Of a DNA stretch of 64,000 nucleotides, positions 11,916-21,795 are shown piece after piece (position 1 is the stretch's first letter; the number at the start of each line of letters is the position of its first letter). The stretch is from contig OY747709.1 in NCBI GenBank assembly GCA_963556495.2, positions 17,688,900 through 17,752,899 on the forward strand, given 5' to 3'. This stretch comes from Valencia hispanica. Lineage: Eukaryota > Chordata > Actinopteri > Cyprinodontiformes > Valenciidae. A program made the translations under genes and the position numbers. The notes beneath the pieces were generated by a model. It was not told the DNA's origin. It saw nothing but the letters and a program-made list of their open reading frames with translations, and made no database searches.

Positions 11916-12357
11916 CGGCCCCACCTCGGCAGCGTCGCTACTTGCGGTGAGTCAGCAGAAGCGGCTCATGCCGTCGAGGACCAGTCCCCGGGGAACAGAA
12001 CGCCAACCTTGTGCCGACGAATGCGGACGGTGAAGGTGCGGCGCTCCGCTCCCCGCTCCCGGAAACAGTCCCGGCGGCGCAGCGGGACCTCTGCCGGCGG
12101 ACAGATGGTGGAGACGGAGAGGGCGGACCGATGATCCGATCCAACGCCTCCCTGCGAACCCTCTCCGCCTCGCTCCGCAGCGCGGCGAGATCCGGAGCAG
12201 AGAACACACTCTGGAAGTGAGGGAGCACTCCCAGGATTTCCTCAGCTCCGGAAACCCGCACAGGAAAGTGAGAAGAGGCAGCGAGTCTGGCCAGGTTGGC
12301 CCAGACGTCCTGGCGGAGGGCGGCGATCTCCCGGGCGAGTGCTGGGTCCATGTTTAA

Positions 12358-12368
12358 GGCCGGATCAT
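12358..12368 (-). promoter_or_regulatory. Self-complementary primer-binding site (11 nt)
   Basis: In sense direction, two bases after the 5' LTR, the sequence is ATGATCCGGCC. It does not begin with TGG and matches no usual tRNA 3' end. It is the exact reverse complement of GGCCGGATCAT inside the LTR (12644-12634 in sense). In Tf1 the first 11 nt of the RNA pair with the primer-binding site to prime reverse transcription. The same geometry, and the same 11-nt length, is seen here; pairing stops on both sides. Confidence 0.8.
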
Positions 12369-12450
12369 TCTGTCACGTGGTGTGTGGAGAATGGACCCAA
12401 ACGCACTCGCTGAAGGAAGGTGCAGGATGTTTATTATAGTGAGGAGGTGG

Positions 12451-12451
<1 letters not shown>

Positions 12452-12523
<72 letters not shown>
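12452..12523. repeat. (GAT)n microsatellite
   Basis: Uninterrupted GAT repeat of about 24 units inside the R-U5 part of the 5' LTR. Its counterpart in the 3' LTR (about 10479-10510) has about nine units with one interruption. Confidence 0.95.
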
Positions 12524-12524
<1 letters not shown>

Positions 12525-12633
12525 GCAGGAACAGAAACACTGGACATCGGGCAGGGAAGGAAGACAGCAGGAAGACGACACACCATGGGGATTGACAATT
12601 ACTACTGACTACTAGGAGGGAAGGAGAACTAGG

Positions 12634-12674
12634 ATGATCCGGCCGGGAGTGAAAGGAAGTGAGGGGTCTTAAAG
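12634..12674 (-). promoter_or_regulatory. Core promoter and self-primer of the LTR element
   Basis: Sense strand: TATA-like TTTAAG at 12673-12668 lies 24-29 nt before the G at 12644, where GGCCGGATCAT begins. That spacing is right for a TATA-driven start at exactly the base that would make the self-primer the 5' end of the transcript. The start site is inferred from this coincidence. Confidence 0.65.
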
Positions 12675-13112
12675 GCAGGAGGTGAGTAGGATCAGGTGTG
12701 GATGATGAGACAGACAGGTGAACACAATCAGGCAGGAATAGGGCAGCGTGACATGGGGTTGTAAAACCCACTGGACTTCATTGTTCATTTCACCCCTTGA
12801 CCTGGAGTCGAGGTCACACCTCTTGCCTGATTCTTAACATTCTTGTGATGACAGAAGAAACAACCTTATGCATGTAATTAAAATCTTCTCAACAATTGTT
12901 GGAGGTTTTGCGCGGAAAATGTGGATCAAATGTTATGTAGCTACTTTTAGCAACTCTTCCATTATGTATGAAATAAATGAAGCATAACAGACATTATTCT
13001 AAGACATGCTTTTCTAAGAGATGCTTTGATCCAGTTTTCTGTTGATTTCATCCCGATATCTGAATTAAAATACTTGCCAATAGCATTATTTTCTAATCCA
13101 ATTTAGTTTTTT

Positions 13113-13247
13113 ATGGAGCCCAGCGGCCCCGAGCCGTATCAATTCGAGCCGCTGGCTCGGGGCGCTGACTCAGCGCTGCCCAATGCCGGCCCTGCCAGTG
13201 CGGCTGAAGCAGAGGGAGACAGGATGGGTCCAACCTCTGAGTGGTAA
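13113..13247 (+). pseudogene. GC-rich coding fragment resembling a P2X7-like domain
   Basis: ATG at 13113 opens a 44-codon frame: MEPSGPEPYQFEPLAR at its start, SEW at its end, then TAA. The order Pro-Tyr-x-Phe-Glu-Pro ... Ser-Glu/Asp-Trp resembles the start of the cysteine-rich P2X7 C-terminal-type domain, which in fishes is present in many repeated genes (there, S-D/E-W is followed by a Cys cluster). GAGTG|GTAATG at the end could be a splice donor. It sits just left of a TTAA-type MITE and is much more GC-rich than its surroundings. No further exons are seen. The family link is from motif memory only. Confidence 0.4.
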
Positions 13248-13305
13248 TGCTAACATAGACTAACTTTCAAAACAGTATGGTAGCTATGCTAACTATGTGC
13301 TAATG

Positions 13306-13654
13306 TGATAATAATGGTAACCTGAAAAACGCAATCCAACTCCAAACTCGCCACGGGGCGAGTGTGTCTGAAAGATGGTTTTATACCCAAACCCACGGGG
13401 CGTGTCTGTGAGACCATGCCTGTGACATAAAGAGTGGAAAAGATGTACCGCTCTCCGCCAATCACAAAATTCAAATGCAGTAGCCACACTTCAAATCTAA
13501 GAGGCCAGCACTAAGACGTTTTTAGACCAAAAAGTGTAGAATTAAACAAGTTTACATGGAAATGTAAAATAATCTCAGAAACTGAAAGATTGCATTGGTA
13601 AAGACCCATGTATAGAAGCACAAAAAGTTGTTTTGGGGTTTAGTTACTCTTTAA
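13306..13654. mobile_element. TTAA-target MITE, copy 1
   Basis: About 340 bp closely matching the MITE at 57400-57752 (shared blocks GAGACCATGCCTGTGACA, AAATTCAAATGCAGTAGCC, GCACTAAGACGTTTT, AAAAAGTGTAGAATTAAAC). The right end GGGGTTTAGTTACTCT abuts TTAA (13651-13654). The left end is degraded (GGTAACCTGAAAAA for GTGTAACTGAACCCCCTGAAAAA). Confidence 0.75.
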
Positions 13655-15464
13655 AGTCTTGCATTAGGCTTCCAGCATTTCTAAATCATGTATGTTAAAT
13701 TGCAGATTGTGTTAGAAATCTTAATGTGATAAAATAAATTCACCAATAATCAAGTTAGTCTTTCTGTTGTCTGCTAAAGTTCCTTGTATCTCCTCTGTGA
13801 ATCACTGAGTATCGCCGCTCAATGTTCTTTGATCAGCTATTTTTGCAATATTCCAACACTTCTACAGCTCAAAATATGTGCACAAAAAGCACAAGAAACA
13901 GCAGTCTTCCCTTCTCTCTTAAGAAGGAGCTGTTGACCAGCAGATTGTCCACTGGCTTCACTAGGCTTACATAACAACCTATCTGAAACATTTGCCATAT
14001 TCATCCGTTGAATGTATATCACATCCTTCTTATAGGGTTTGGTTTAGACATGATTTGAACTACAGTGAGCAAACCCCTGCTGATAACTTTAGCCTTGCTA
14101 GATGACCTGTTGGATGTGACATTGAATATTACAGAGTTAGCAAAAATTAGTATGTGTTCAAGAATAGATTAAGTAAAATCAGCCAAATTGAATAATTATC
14201 TTGATGAATGGTTGGTAACGTCTGGGCCTTAATCATGCAGACCAACTCAGGTTTGTACATATATGATTTCCGTTTGTAATTGATTTAAGGCTTATTTATA
14301 AACGTAGTGTCATAATTAGTGGATATTTATTAAGAAAGCCCCGTGCAAAGAGGGTGGATTTATCTGCATTGAGTTACCTTAGCATTGCATTTTTCAAGAC
14401 TTGATTTTTTTAAATTTAAATCACTATTTTCACTCACATCTTTACAAACCCCTGCTGATTTGTGCTCAGTGTAAAGTCACTGCAAAAATCAGTTGCATTC
14501 TCATAAAATCTTTAATCACCCTTCACATTAAGACTAACAGCGTAATTATTCTACACACAGCATTTTTAAATGACGTGGTTATTTAACACCTTTAAATTGT
14601 TTGTGTTTAACTATGTAGCCTAAAAGCTACATTATGCTCAGACCGAGTAATCACCTCAAAGAGGACAGAAACACCCAAAATCCTGACATCTTAAGTATGT
14701 AGTCTGAAATGTATTTAACTTAAACCTGACTTGTGACACTTCATTATTACATATGAAAGTTGTCTGCAGTTGTTGTCAGTTTTGTTCACCTGTGTTAATA
14801 TTTATCCTAATGCTAATCACATATTCTGCTGGTTGTTTACTTCATCCCACCACAAGTTTTTCTTTTTTTTCTGCCTCCTACTCCCGATGTTTTACAGTAA
14901 TATGTGCTGTTTCAGTTCGTGTTATGCAAGTTTTATTTTTAGATTCCCAGCAGCACAAATATGACTGTTTGTTTTTCATTTTTACAAGTGGACAATGAAT
15001 TCTCGGACCAAACATGCACTTTCTACTTATACATATATTTTGCATAAAAAAGTTCTAATTAAGTGCTATTTACCCTGTGTCACAAGGATGAACAGCAGAT
15101 ACATGCACACACTTACTATGACTTAAAAAGTAAGAGTACATAAGAGTAAGGTCATTGAAAAGTGGAACACAATAACAGTCAAAAGTTACAAAAAACATTA
15201 TATGTATTTGATCTGTATATTATATATTCTGTATATTCATATATAGAAGAAGTCACAAATATGTCAGAATGACAAAGGGAACCTGAGCCTGAACAAACGA
15301 CAGCAGGAAATGGACAAGTAACATCATGCCAGATTTTAATCTCTGCACATTTAAAATAAGATGACAGGACATTGTTGCCTGAATTATTTTTATTGTTGTT
15401 GTTTTTATGAAATACATTTACAGCACTCTCTACTTCGGTGTTGGTCAGAAGTTAGCATTTGTGA
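13655..15464. other. AJAP1 intron 2, mostly unrecognised
   Basis: AT-rich. The only structure noted is a block at 14052-14145 (containing GCAAACCCCTGCTGATAAC and AATATTACAG) that recurs with about 75-80 percent identity at 20427-20520 in the same orientation, so an old dispersed repeat of unknown family. No gene recognised. Confidence 0.45.
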
Positions 15465-16623
15465 GCAGCAATACTGTTTCATGCGAAGAAAGAGTAGCTA
15501 CTACAGATGCAATTTATGTTTTAAAGATGCTGAAGGAAAAGTACAGAGCAGGTCAGAGAGAGCTGCATTGTATCTTTGCAGATTTAGAGAAAGCATATGA
15601 CAGGATGCCGAGAGAAGAGCTGTGGTATTGCATTAGATGCTCTGGAGTGGCAGAGAAATTTGTTAGAGTTGTGCAGGACATGTATTAGAGCTGTGAGACA
15701 GCAGTGAGGTGTGCTGTAATGACAGAGGAGTTCAAGGTGGAGGTGGGACTGCATCAAGGTGCTAAGTCCCTTCTTGTTTGCTTTGGTGATGGACAGGCTG
15801 ATAGATGAGGTTAGACAGAAGTCTCCATGGACTATGATGTTGACAATGATGACATTGTGATCTGCGCTGAAAGCAGGCTGCAGGTAAAGGAAAGGCAAGA
15901 GAGGTGGAGGAATGCACTGGAAAAGAGAGGAATGAAGATTAGACGCAGCAGGACAGAATACATGTGCGTAAATGAGAAGGACACAAGTGGAACTGTAAAG
16001 TTACAGGGAGTGGAAGTAAAGAAGGTAGAGGACTTTACGTACTTGGGCTCAACAGTCCAGAGCAATGGAGAGTGTGGATAAGCGGTGAAGAAGTGTGTGC
16101 AAGCTGGTTTGAATGGGTGGCGAAAAGTGTCAGGTGAGATGTGTGATAAAAGACTTTCAACAAAAATGAAAGGAAAGTTGTACAAGACAGTAGAGAGACC
16201 AGCAATGTTGTATGGTTTAGAGAACGTACCGATGAGGAAAAGACAGAAAGCAGAACTGGAGGTTGCAGAACTCAAGATGTTGAGATTCTCTTTGTGAGTG
16301 ACGAGTATAAATAGGATGAGGAATGAGTACATCAGAGGGACAGCTCATGTTAGATGTTTTGGAGATCAAGTCTGAGAGGAGCACTGAGATGGTTTGGACA
16401 TGTTCAGAGGAGAGACGATGATTATATCGGTAGAAGGAAGCTGAGGTTGGAGCCACCATGCATGAGGCAGAGATGAAGACCAAAAATGAGATTTGTGGGT
16501 GTGGTGAAAGAGGACATGAAGTTAGCTGGTGTGAGGGCAGAGGATGCAGTGGACAGAAGTAAATGGAGATGGATGATTCACGGTGGCGACCCCTGAAGGG
16601 AAAAGCCGAAAGAGAAGAAGAAA
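15465..16623 (+). pseudogene. Decayed RTE-type LINE, reverse transcriptase and C-terminus
   Basis: Conceptual translation in shifting frames gives, in order: TTDAIYVLKMLKEKYRAGQ, FADLEKAYDRMPREELWYC, VEVGLHQG, a damaged active-site box (NDDIVIC where FADDIVIC is expected, about 15840-15865), YMCVNEK, DFTYLGSTVQSNGECG, RPAMLYGLE, ELEVAELKMLRFSL and the C-terminal VDRSKWRWMIHGGDP. These are reverse-transcriptase thumb and C-terminal motifs of an RTE-clade non-LTR retrotransposon of fishes. Stops (for example TAG at 15686) and frame changes make it inactive. The endonuclease half is missing (5' truncation). The 3' end is the purine-rich AAAAGCCGAAAGAGAAGAAG near 16600-16622. Confidence 0.85.
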
Positions 16624-16898
16624 ATGTACTGTGCTCTCTACAATAATTGCACCCTTCCTAAACAGAGTAAAAAGCTTTGAAACAAATGCATCCTTTATAG
16701 AAGCGGCATAATCTCACACAGAAAAAGAAAAATCCTACTAATTTTTTCAAAAATAATTTTATTTAGGTTATAAGTATTACAAACAGTGCTACAGTTACTG
16801 GCACCTCTAATCATTCTATAAAAATAAATGTAACTTGAATCATTTTTTGATTATTCCTTTACTTTTCTAAGTTTATCATGTCTAAATATGACTTTTAG

Positions 16899-17233
16899 CC
16901 ATCCATCCATCCATTTTCTGTACGCAGGGTTGCGGGGGGAGGAGGCTGGTGCCTATCTCCACCCCGGACAGGTCGCCAGTCTGACACAGGGCAACACAGG
17001 AAAAACAACCATGCACACACACACTCATACCTAAGGGCAATTTTTTTTTAGAGAAACCAATTCACCTAACAGCCATGTTTTTGGATTGTGGGAGGAAGCC
17101 GGAGAACCCGGAGAGAACCCATTCTTGCACAGGGAGAACATGCAAACTCCATGCAGACCCCAGGCCAGGATTTGAACCCAGGACCTTGCTGCAAGGCAAC
17201 AGTGCTACCAACTATGCTTCTGTGCAGCCCATG
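16899..17233. repeat. Common teleost repeat with (ATCC)n end
   Basis: Starts CATCCATCCATCCATTTTCT and contains GTTGCGGGGGG, GGTCGCCAG, TTTTTGGATTGTGGGAGGAA, GAACATGCAAACTCCA and GATTTGAACCCAGGACCTT in the order usual for this abundant fish repeat. Partial copies are at 18857-19000 (5' part), 43370-43500 (core, reverse) and 44510-44600 (5' part, inside a Tc1 relic). Confidence 0.85.
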
Positions 17234-18856
17234 ACTTTTAGCCACCCCTCAAAATGGGAAAGACAAGAGAACATGCCTTGCATGAAATGCAGATCTGTGC
17301 AGAAATAATAAAATAGCTACTCACCAAATCTAGCCAGTATTTGAACTGAGAGCAATTCGTAAAAAGTTTAAAGGAGACAAACAAAGCTAGACCAGGGCCC
17401 ATATTTACCTTTACACCACACACACTGAACATGATGTTAAGGGAGGTAACTCACGTCCAACCCACGCTGCTAGAGACTTGTAGCATCTTGGGGGTCTCCA
17501 TAAGTAATTGTTTTGAGGCTTTTTATTAACATCTCTACCAAGCAGAGCATTTATTGTGGAGAGTACTGTACATGTTGCATTAAAATACATAGTGGAAAAC
17601 AAGTCTATAAAAATGTCCTTTATACTTATAGACAATGCCACACGTTTTCCTCTGAGCCGCCCAACGGTCTTGTAGGTCAGTCCAGTTGATATCACTTATG
17701 AGTTGTTTATTTTCACAGTCAAGAGGTGAGAACCTGCAGTCACATAATACAAGGTGCAAATGTTTGTTAAACCACCTGGGAAAAGGGTCAAGGATTCAGG
17801 ATTTACAGCAGAATAATCACACTCTGTGAGCAGTGAGGATGAATGGTTTAAGGGGGCAACATAATAGGTGACTGGTTAGATGTTAGACTACAGAAAGATG
17901 TGTAAGTATGTGTGACAACCTTAAAAAAACTCTTCCATTTAAGCTCCTGGGGTTTCTTTTTTCAAGGAGTAGTTAAATTAAGCAGTTAAAACCGGATGTT
18001 AACATATGGTGAATAAATATGTCAGACAGTGAAATTAGATGTTGTCTTTTTAGACAGTATGTAAACATCTGGTTTTAACTGTATTTAAAAAGGAATGGTA
18101 ATAACATTTGAATACTGAGAAAGTATAGAAACAACACTTTTATTTGCATCAATTTACTTTAGATAAGGATTTGAAATGAACTAAAAGAATTCAAGCTCTT
18201 TTGAACCCTGGAAAAGTTGTCAAAGTTTATTGCCCTGCTAAATAAAATGTCTTGAGGTATATAATTAGATGTTTTTGTTTCAAAATAAACTCATGCTGGT
18301 CAAATAGGCAGTGTCCTGGTGTTGTCTAATAGAATAATATCAGATGAAGTCTCCCGTTTAGTTTCAGGGTTAAGGAGTTAACAATCCACATTTTCTCATT
18401 CATTGGATCAGATGAGTTTTGAGCTTGTATTGCTTTGGCTTTCACATCAGAGAAACTGGTGTGTTTTGGTTTAAAACCGGCCATGTGGTGACACAGAAAA
18501 TAGTCCCCTTCACCACGCTCCATCTGTGAGTCATGGATGTTAGCTGTAGGCTAGGGCAAGATTACTAAAGAAAGAGCAGGCCTGACTCAGCACCTGTTAG
18601 CATTGCACTGTTTTGTCTTTTTGCCTGGACCTGTTGGAATATGTATACAGAAGAGGTTTTCCTTGAAAAGTAGATCGAACTGAATCATTCTAACATGCAT
18701 AAGATTTTTCTTTGCAATCTTGATTGTTTTCCGGTAGACCTGATTGAGAGTTTCTGGAAAGGAGTTGGAAAAAGTTTTGCTTGCAGATAATTTAATGAAG
18801 TTTATTAAGGAATACATTCTTTGATTTAGTGAGTCTATCAGAATGACTTCCAGAAA
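17234..18856. other. AJAP1 intron 2, nothing recognised
   Basis: AT-rich unique-looking sequence. ORFs below 100 codons with no recognisable motif. Confidence 0.5.
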
Positions 18857-19000
18857 TCCATCCATCCGTCCATCCATTTCCTGTACCTGTCCATCCTATG
18901 CAGGGTTGCGGAGGGCTGGTGCCTATCTCCAGCAGTCACAGGGCGAGAGGCGGGGTACACCCTGAACAGGTCGCCACTCGCCAGTCCATCGCAGGACTTC
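18857..19000. repeat. Partial copy of the (ATCC)n teleost repeat
   Basis: CCATCCATCCGTCCATCCATTTCCTGTA, then TGCAGGGTTGCGGAGGGCT and CAGGTCGCCACTCGCCAGTCCATCGCAGG. Only the first third of the 16899-17233 repeat is present. Confidence 0.8.
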
Positions 19001-19619
19001 AAAATATTCTTCTTCTTAATTCAGTCGAAGTTTGTTTGTCTGCTTTTGCCTTAACTGTAATGAGCTGCTTCACCGTAGTCTGTGAATCAGCTAGATAAAC
19101 TGCCATGTCTAATTTGTGCGTTTGAATCAAGCTTTGAAACCTTGTCAAATAAAATGTATCTGTAAAAATAATAATGTTTTTGTAATTCAGGTTTGTACAT
19201 GTACAGAAAACATTTGTCTGCTTGTAGAACAGATTTGTATAATTGATTCAGTTTTGAGCGGTTTGTGAAGCTCTGATTACAGAAAGAAGCAGACATTAAC
19301 ATGTTAAAAACTAATCTATCCCATCTGCAGGTGTAACCCAAGCTACAATCACAGAACTAGAGATCTTTAGAAGAAACTTTCTTTTTTGTCAGTGCCTTAA
19401 CCTGCTTGCTCAGAGGTTATTTATTTGAAAGATACGTTTAATCTGATAAACAAACCTAATCAGAAAACGTATACTAATTTATTGAACATAGTTGTATTAA
19501 TTTCTACTGTATTAATGTTGGTGGCAGAATGTAAATATTGATACAATGTAATGGTACATTACTAATGATATAAGATAAAAATGACATTTTCTTTTTAGCT
19601 AACTATTTTTATTGAAAGT

Positions 19620-21790
19620 GACACTCATTAGCCATTCACTAAATACAATACCCTCCTCAGTGTGCAGATGTATTTCATTGTCATATTGAATTAATACAAT
19701 TTGGGACCAGAACGCAGACTTGTTATAATTATTGGTTGGTAATTGACTGAAGGAGCTTCAGTCTTTCTTTTACAGAAGAGCAGTGAGTTTTCTCTGTGAA
19801 AACCGTGTTTTCATGGAAAAGGCAGGACAACATATTCAAAAACTTTTATGATCATTTAAAAAATTTCAAATAATGAAAAGTCCTTTAATCATATCGGTGT
19901 CCTTCAGAAAGCAGCCCTTGCAAGCTTTCTGCCTCATTTAACTAGTTTGAGCAATTCCCATGCACATCATCAGTCAGTACATGCATTGAAGTTTAATGAC
20001 TTGCTGCCTTCAGTGGGTGTAATTCTTCAATTAGCTGCTTTCTTGCCACAGGCCAAGCCCAAACTGGGAAAGAAACACACATAATACAGTATTGGTGATA
20101 GTTGTGTGTTGTCGTATTATAATAGATTGCCACCAGTGTGCATAATAAGCATTTTTAATGTGTCCATTAGTTTGGAATGGGGGTTGGGGAGGTGGGAGTG
20201 TCTGGATGCTGCAGCTCTGAGTGGATGACTCCTGTTGATCCTGCTCCCCTGGTGCTCAGGTCATTATACAGGTGGTGAGGAAAGGAGGAGGGAGGGAGGA
20301 GGTTGGGGGCGTTTAGTGTGGTGGTTCCAGATGCTCACTGAATGTTCTCTGTTTGTGCTGCTTGTAACTCCGACTCCCCTCTACTCCACACAGATGGAGC
20401 TGTCAGCTCCATTATGGATATGAAATGATTAAAGCTCCAGTCAGCAAACCACTGCTGATAACTTAGGTCTTGTTAGATGGTCTGTGGGATGGGAGATTAA
20501 ATATTACAGCTTTTTCAGAGAAAGTAAAACATTAACATTGTTCCTCAGAGTCTGTAAAGCATGAATGCCATCAGAACATAAGTGGATTGTGGTCAAAAAA
20601 GGGATGAACGTGGTCAGCCACAGTACTCAGGTAGACTGTGGCATTTGAATTATACTCGGTTGGTAGTGAGGGGCTCAAATCGTGCCAAGTACATGTATTC
20701 CAAAACCACATGATTATGTTTTGAAATAGGGAACTAAATTGATCAGGTAACTTTGAGCACCAGCCTAAAATGTGGATACAAGAGAGAATGGATCCATCCT
20801 TTTAATGTTGTTAAAGTCAAATTCTGATTCTACCATCTGAATGTTACAGCTTAAATTGAGACTCAAAACAGACCAGGTAAAGGTTTAGTACCTTATTGTC
20901 CATTTGTGCTTTGTGTATGCAAATCTTCAGTTTCTTATTTGTAGCTTGTAGGAGTGGAACCCAGTGAGGTCTTTTACTGCTGTGGCCCATCTGCATTAAG
21001 GTTTAACATGTTGTGCATTCTATAGTAGTATCCTGGATATATTATAGTTAATTGAGCTACTGTTGCCTTTCTAACATCTCAAAGTAGTCTTCAAAATTTT
21101 ATCTGGACTCTGACATCAATAAGCGAATTTCCATTCATATAACTGGCACACACCAATTTTTTTTCTCTTTTTCTGTACCACTCTCTAAACGCATGAGGAA
21201 AATCCGGCAAATGAGAAGTTTTTAAAATAATTGGACCACTCTGTCTGGTAGCAATGCCATGCCACATTCAAAGCCACTAAAATCCAATTTCTTCAATAAT
21301 CTGATGCTTGTTTAAACTTCAGCAAGCTGTCTTCACCATGTCTTTATGGTTAAATGTGCTGAGTTGCTAGCATGTGACTGGCTTTTTCGGAAGTGCCACC
21401 TGTTATGTATTCACTAAATACTTACCGCCTCAGGATATAGATGTATTTCATTGTCATATTGAATTATAAAAATTTGGGACCAAAACCCAGACTTAGACAA
21501 TATTATAATTATTGGGTTATATGGAGAACGCAGGATATGATAAACTCTTTTATGATCACTTATAAAAATTTAAAATAATGAAAAGTCCTTTAATTATATC
21601 AGGGTCCTTCAGAAGGAAGACTTTGTAAGCTTTCTAAGTTTGTTTTTTTTTGTTGAGAAATTTCTAAAATAATCACACCACTAAAATCATTTCCTTTCCC
21701 ATAATCTGATGCTTGTTTGAACTTCAGCGAGCTGTCTTTACCACGTCTTTATGCTTAAATGCATTAAGTTACTACAATGTGATTGACTGA
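19620..21790. repeat. Local direct duplications
   Basis: Block B at about 19640-19920 (GATGTATTTCATTGTCATATTGAATTA...ATGAAAAGTCCTTTAAT) recurs at about 21425-21640. Block A at about 21275-21380 (ATAATCTGATGCTTGTTT, TTCAGCAAGCTGTCTTCACCA) recurs at about 21690-21795. The order is B'-...-A-B-A', all direct, roughly 80-90 percent identical: an old segmental or tandem duplication inside the intron. 19001-19619 and 19921-21274 otherwise show nothing recognisable. Confidence 0.75.
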
Positions 21791-21795
21791 CACAT

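Larger units (their letters stand above)
10945..12351 (-). pseudogene. Long repetitive frame of the LTR element, one in-frame amber codon
   Basis: From the ATG at 12351 (13 nt beyond the primer site's inner end is TTAAAC then ATG) one frame runs 469 codons to TAG at 10947-10945, broken only by TAG at 11940-11938 (codon 138). Residues 1-75 begin MDPALAREIAALRQ and form a helix-prone segment (heptad-like Leu/Ala, EAERVRREAL), which could be a Gag N-terminus or coiled coil. Codons 76-137 are Pro/Ser/Arg-rich. After the stop come Val-Pro-Ala-Pro repeats, two 14-residue units (LPGRVREDPSPS type), fourteen 11-residue units (SEPPDSPSREA type) and basic GRPPDLRPARGRRR units. No zinc knuckle, protease, RT or integrase is seen. 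GC content is far above the flanks. Whether the TAG is a point mutation (CAG to TAG is one transition) or a readthrough signal cannot be told here. Confidence 0.7.
12371..12753 (-). repeat. 5' LTR (right copy)
   Basis: 383 bp, TGTCACG to GTGACA on the + strand. In sense direction: U3 is about 12753-12645 with a TATA-like CTTTAAG (12674-12668), the inferred RNA start is at 12644, and an AATAAA signal lies at 12435-12430. It contains a perfect GAT trinucleotide run of about 24 units (about 12452-12523), much longer than in the other LTR. Confidence 0.9.
10395..12758 (-). mobile_element. Non-autonomous Ty3/Gypsy (Tf1/sushi-like) LTR retrotransposon
   Basis: A complete, young LTR element inserted in the AJAP1 intron in antisense orientation. 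Both LTRs read TGTCACG...GTGACA on the + strand (10400-10740 and 12371-12753), and the element is flanked by a perfect 5-bp target duplication TGGGG (10395-10399 and 12754-12758). Apart from a GAT microsatellite of different length, I count about three substitutions between the LTRs (about 1 percent), which implies a recent insertion. Orientation comes from the polypurine tract next to the left LTR and the primer-binding site next to the right LTR, so the right LTR is the functional 5' LTR. The interior is only 1,630 bp and has no protease, reverse transcriptase or integrase; it holds one long repetitive frame. It must be mobilised by a partner element. The Tf1/sushi assignment rests on the self-priming layout, not on pol phylogeny. 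Confidence 0.9.

Noticed and set aside
12420..12608. ORF rich in consecutive Met (and poly-His/poly-Ser on the other strand)
   Set aside because: Pure translation of the GAT microsatellite in the LTR.
17160..17185. tRNA B-box-like GATTTGAACCC
   Set aside because: It lies at the fixed position of this motif in the abundant (ATCC)n teleost repeat; no A box or cloverleaf fits.
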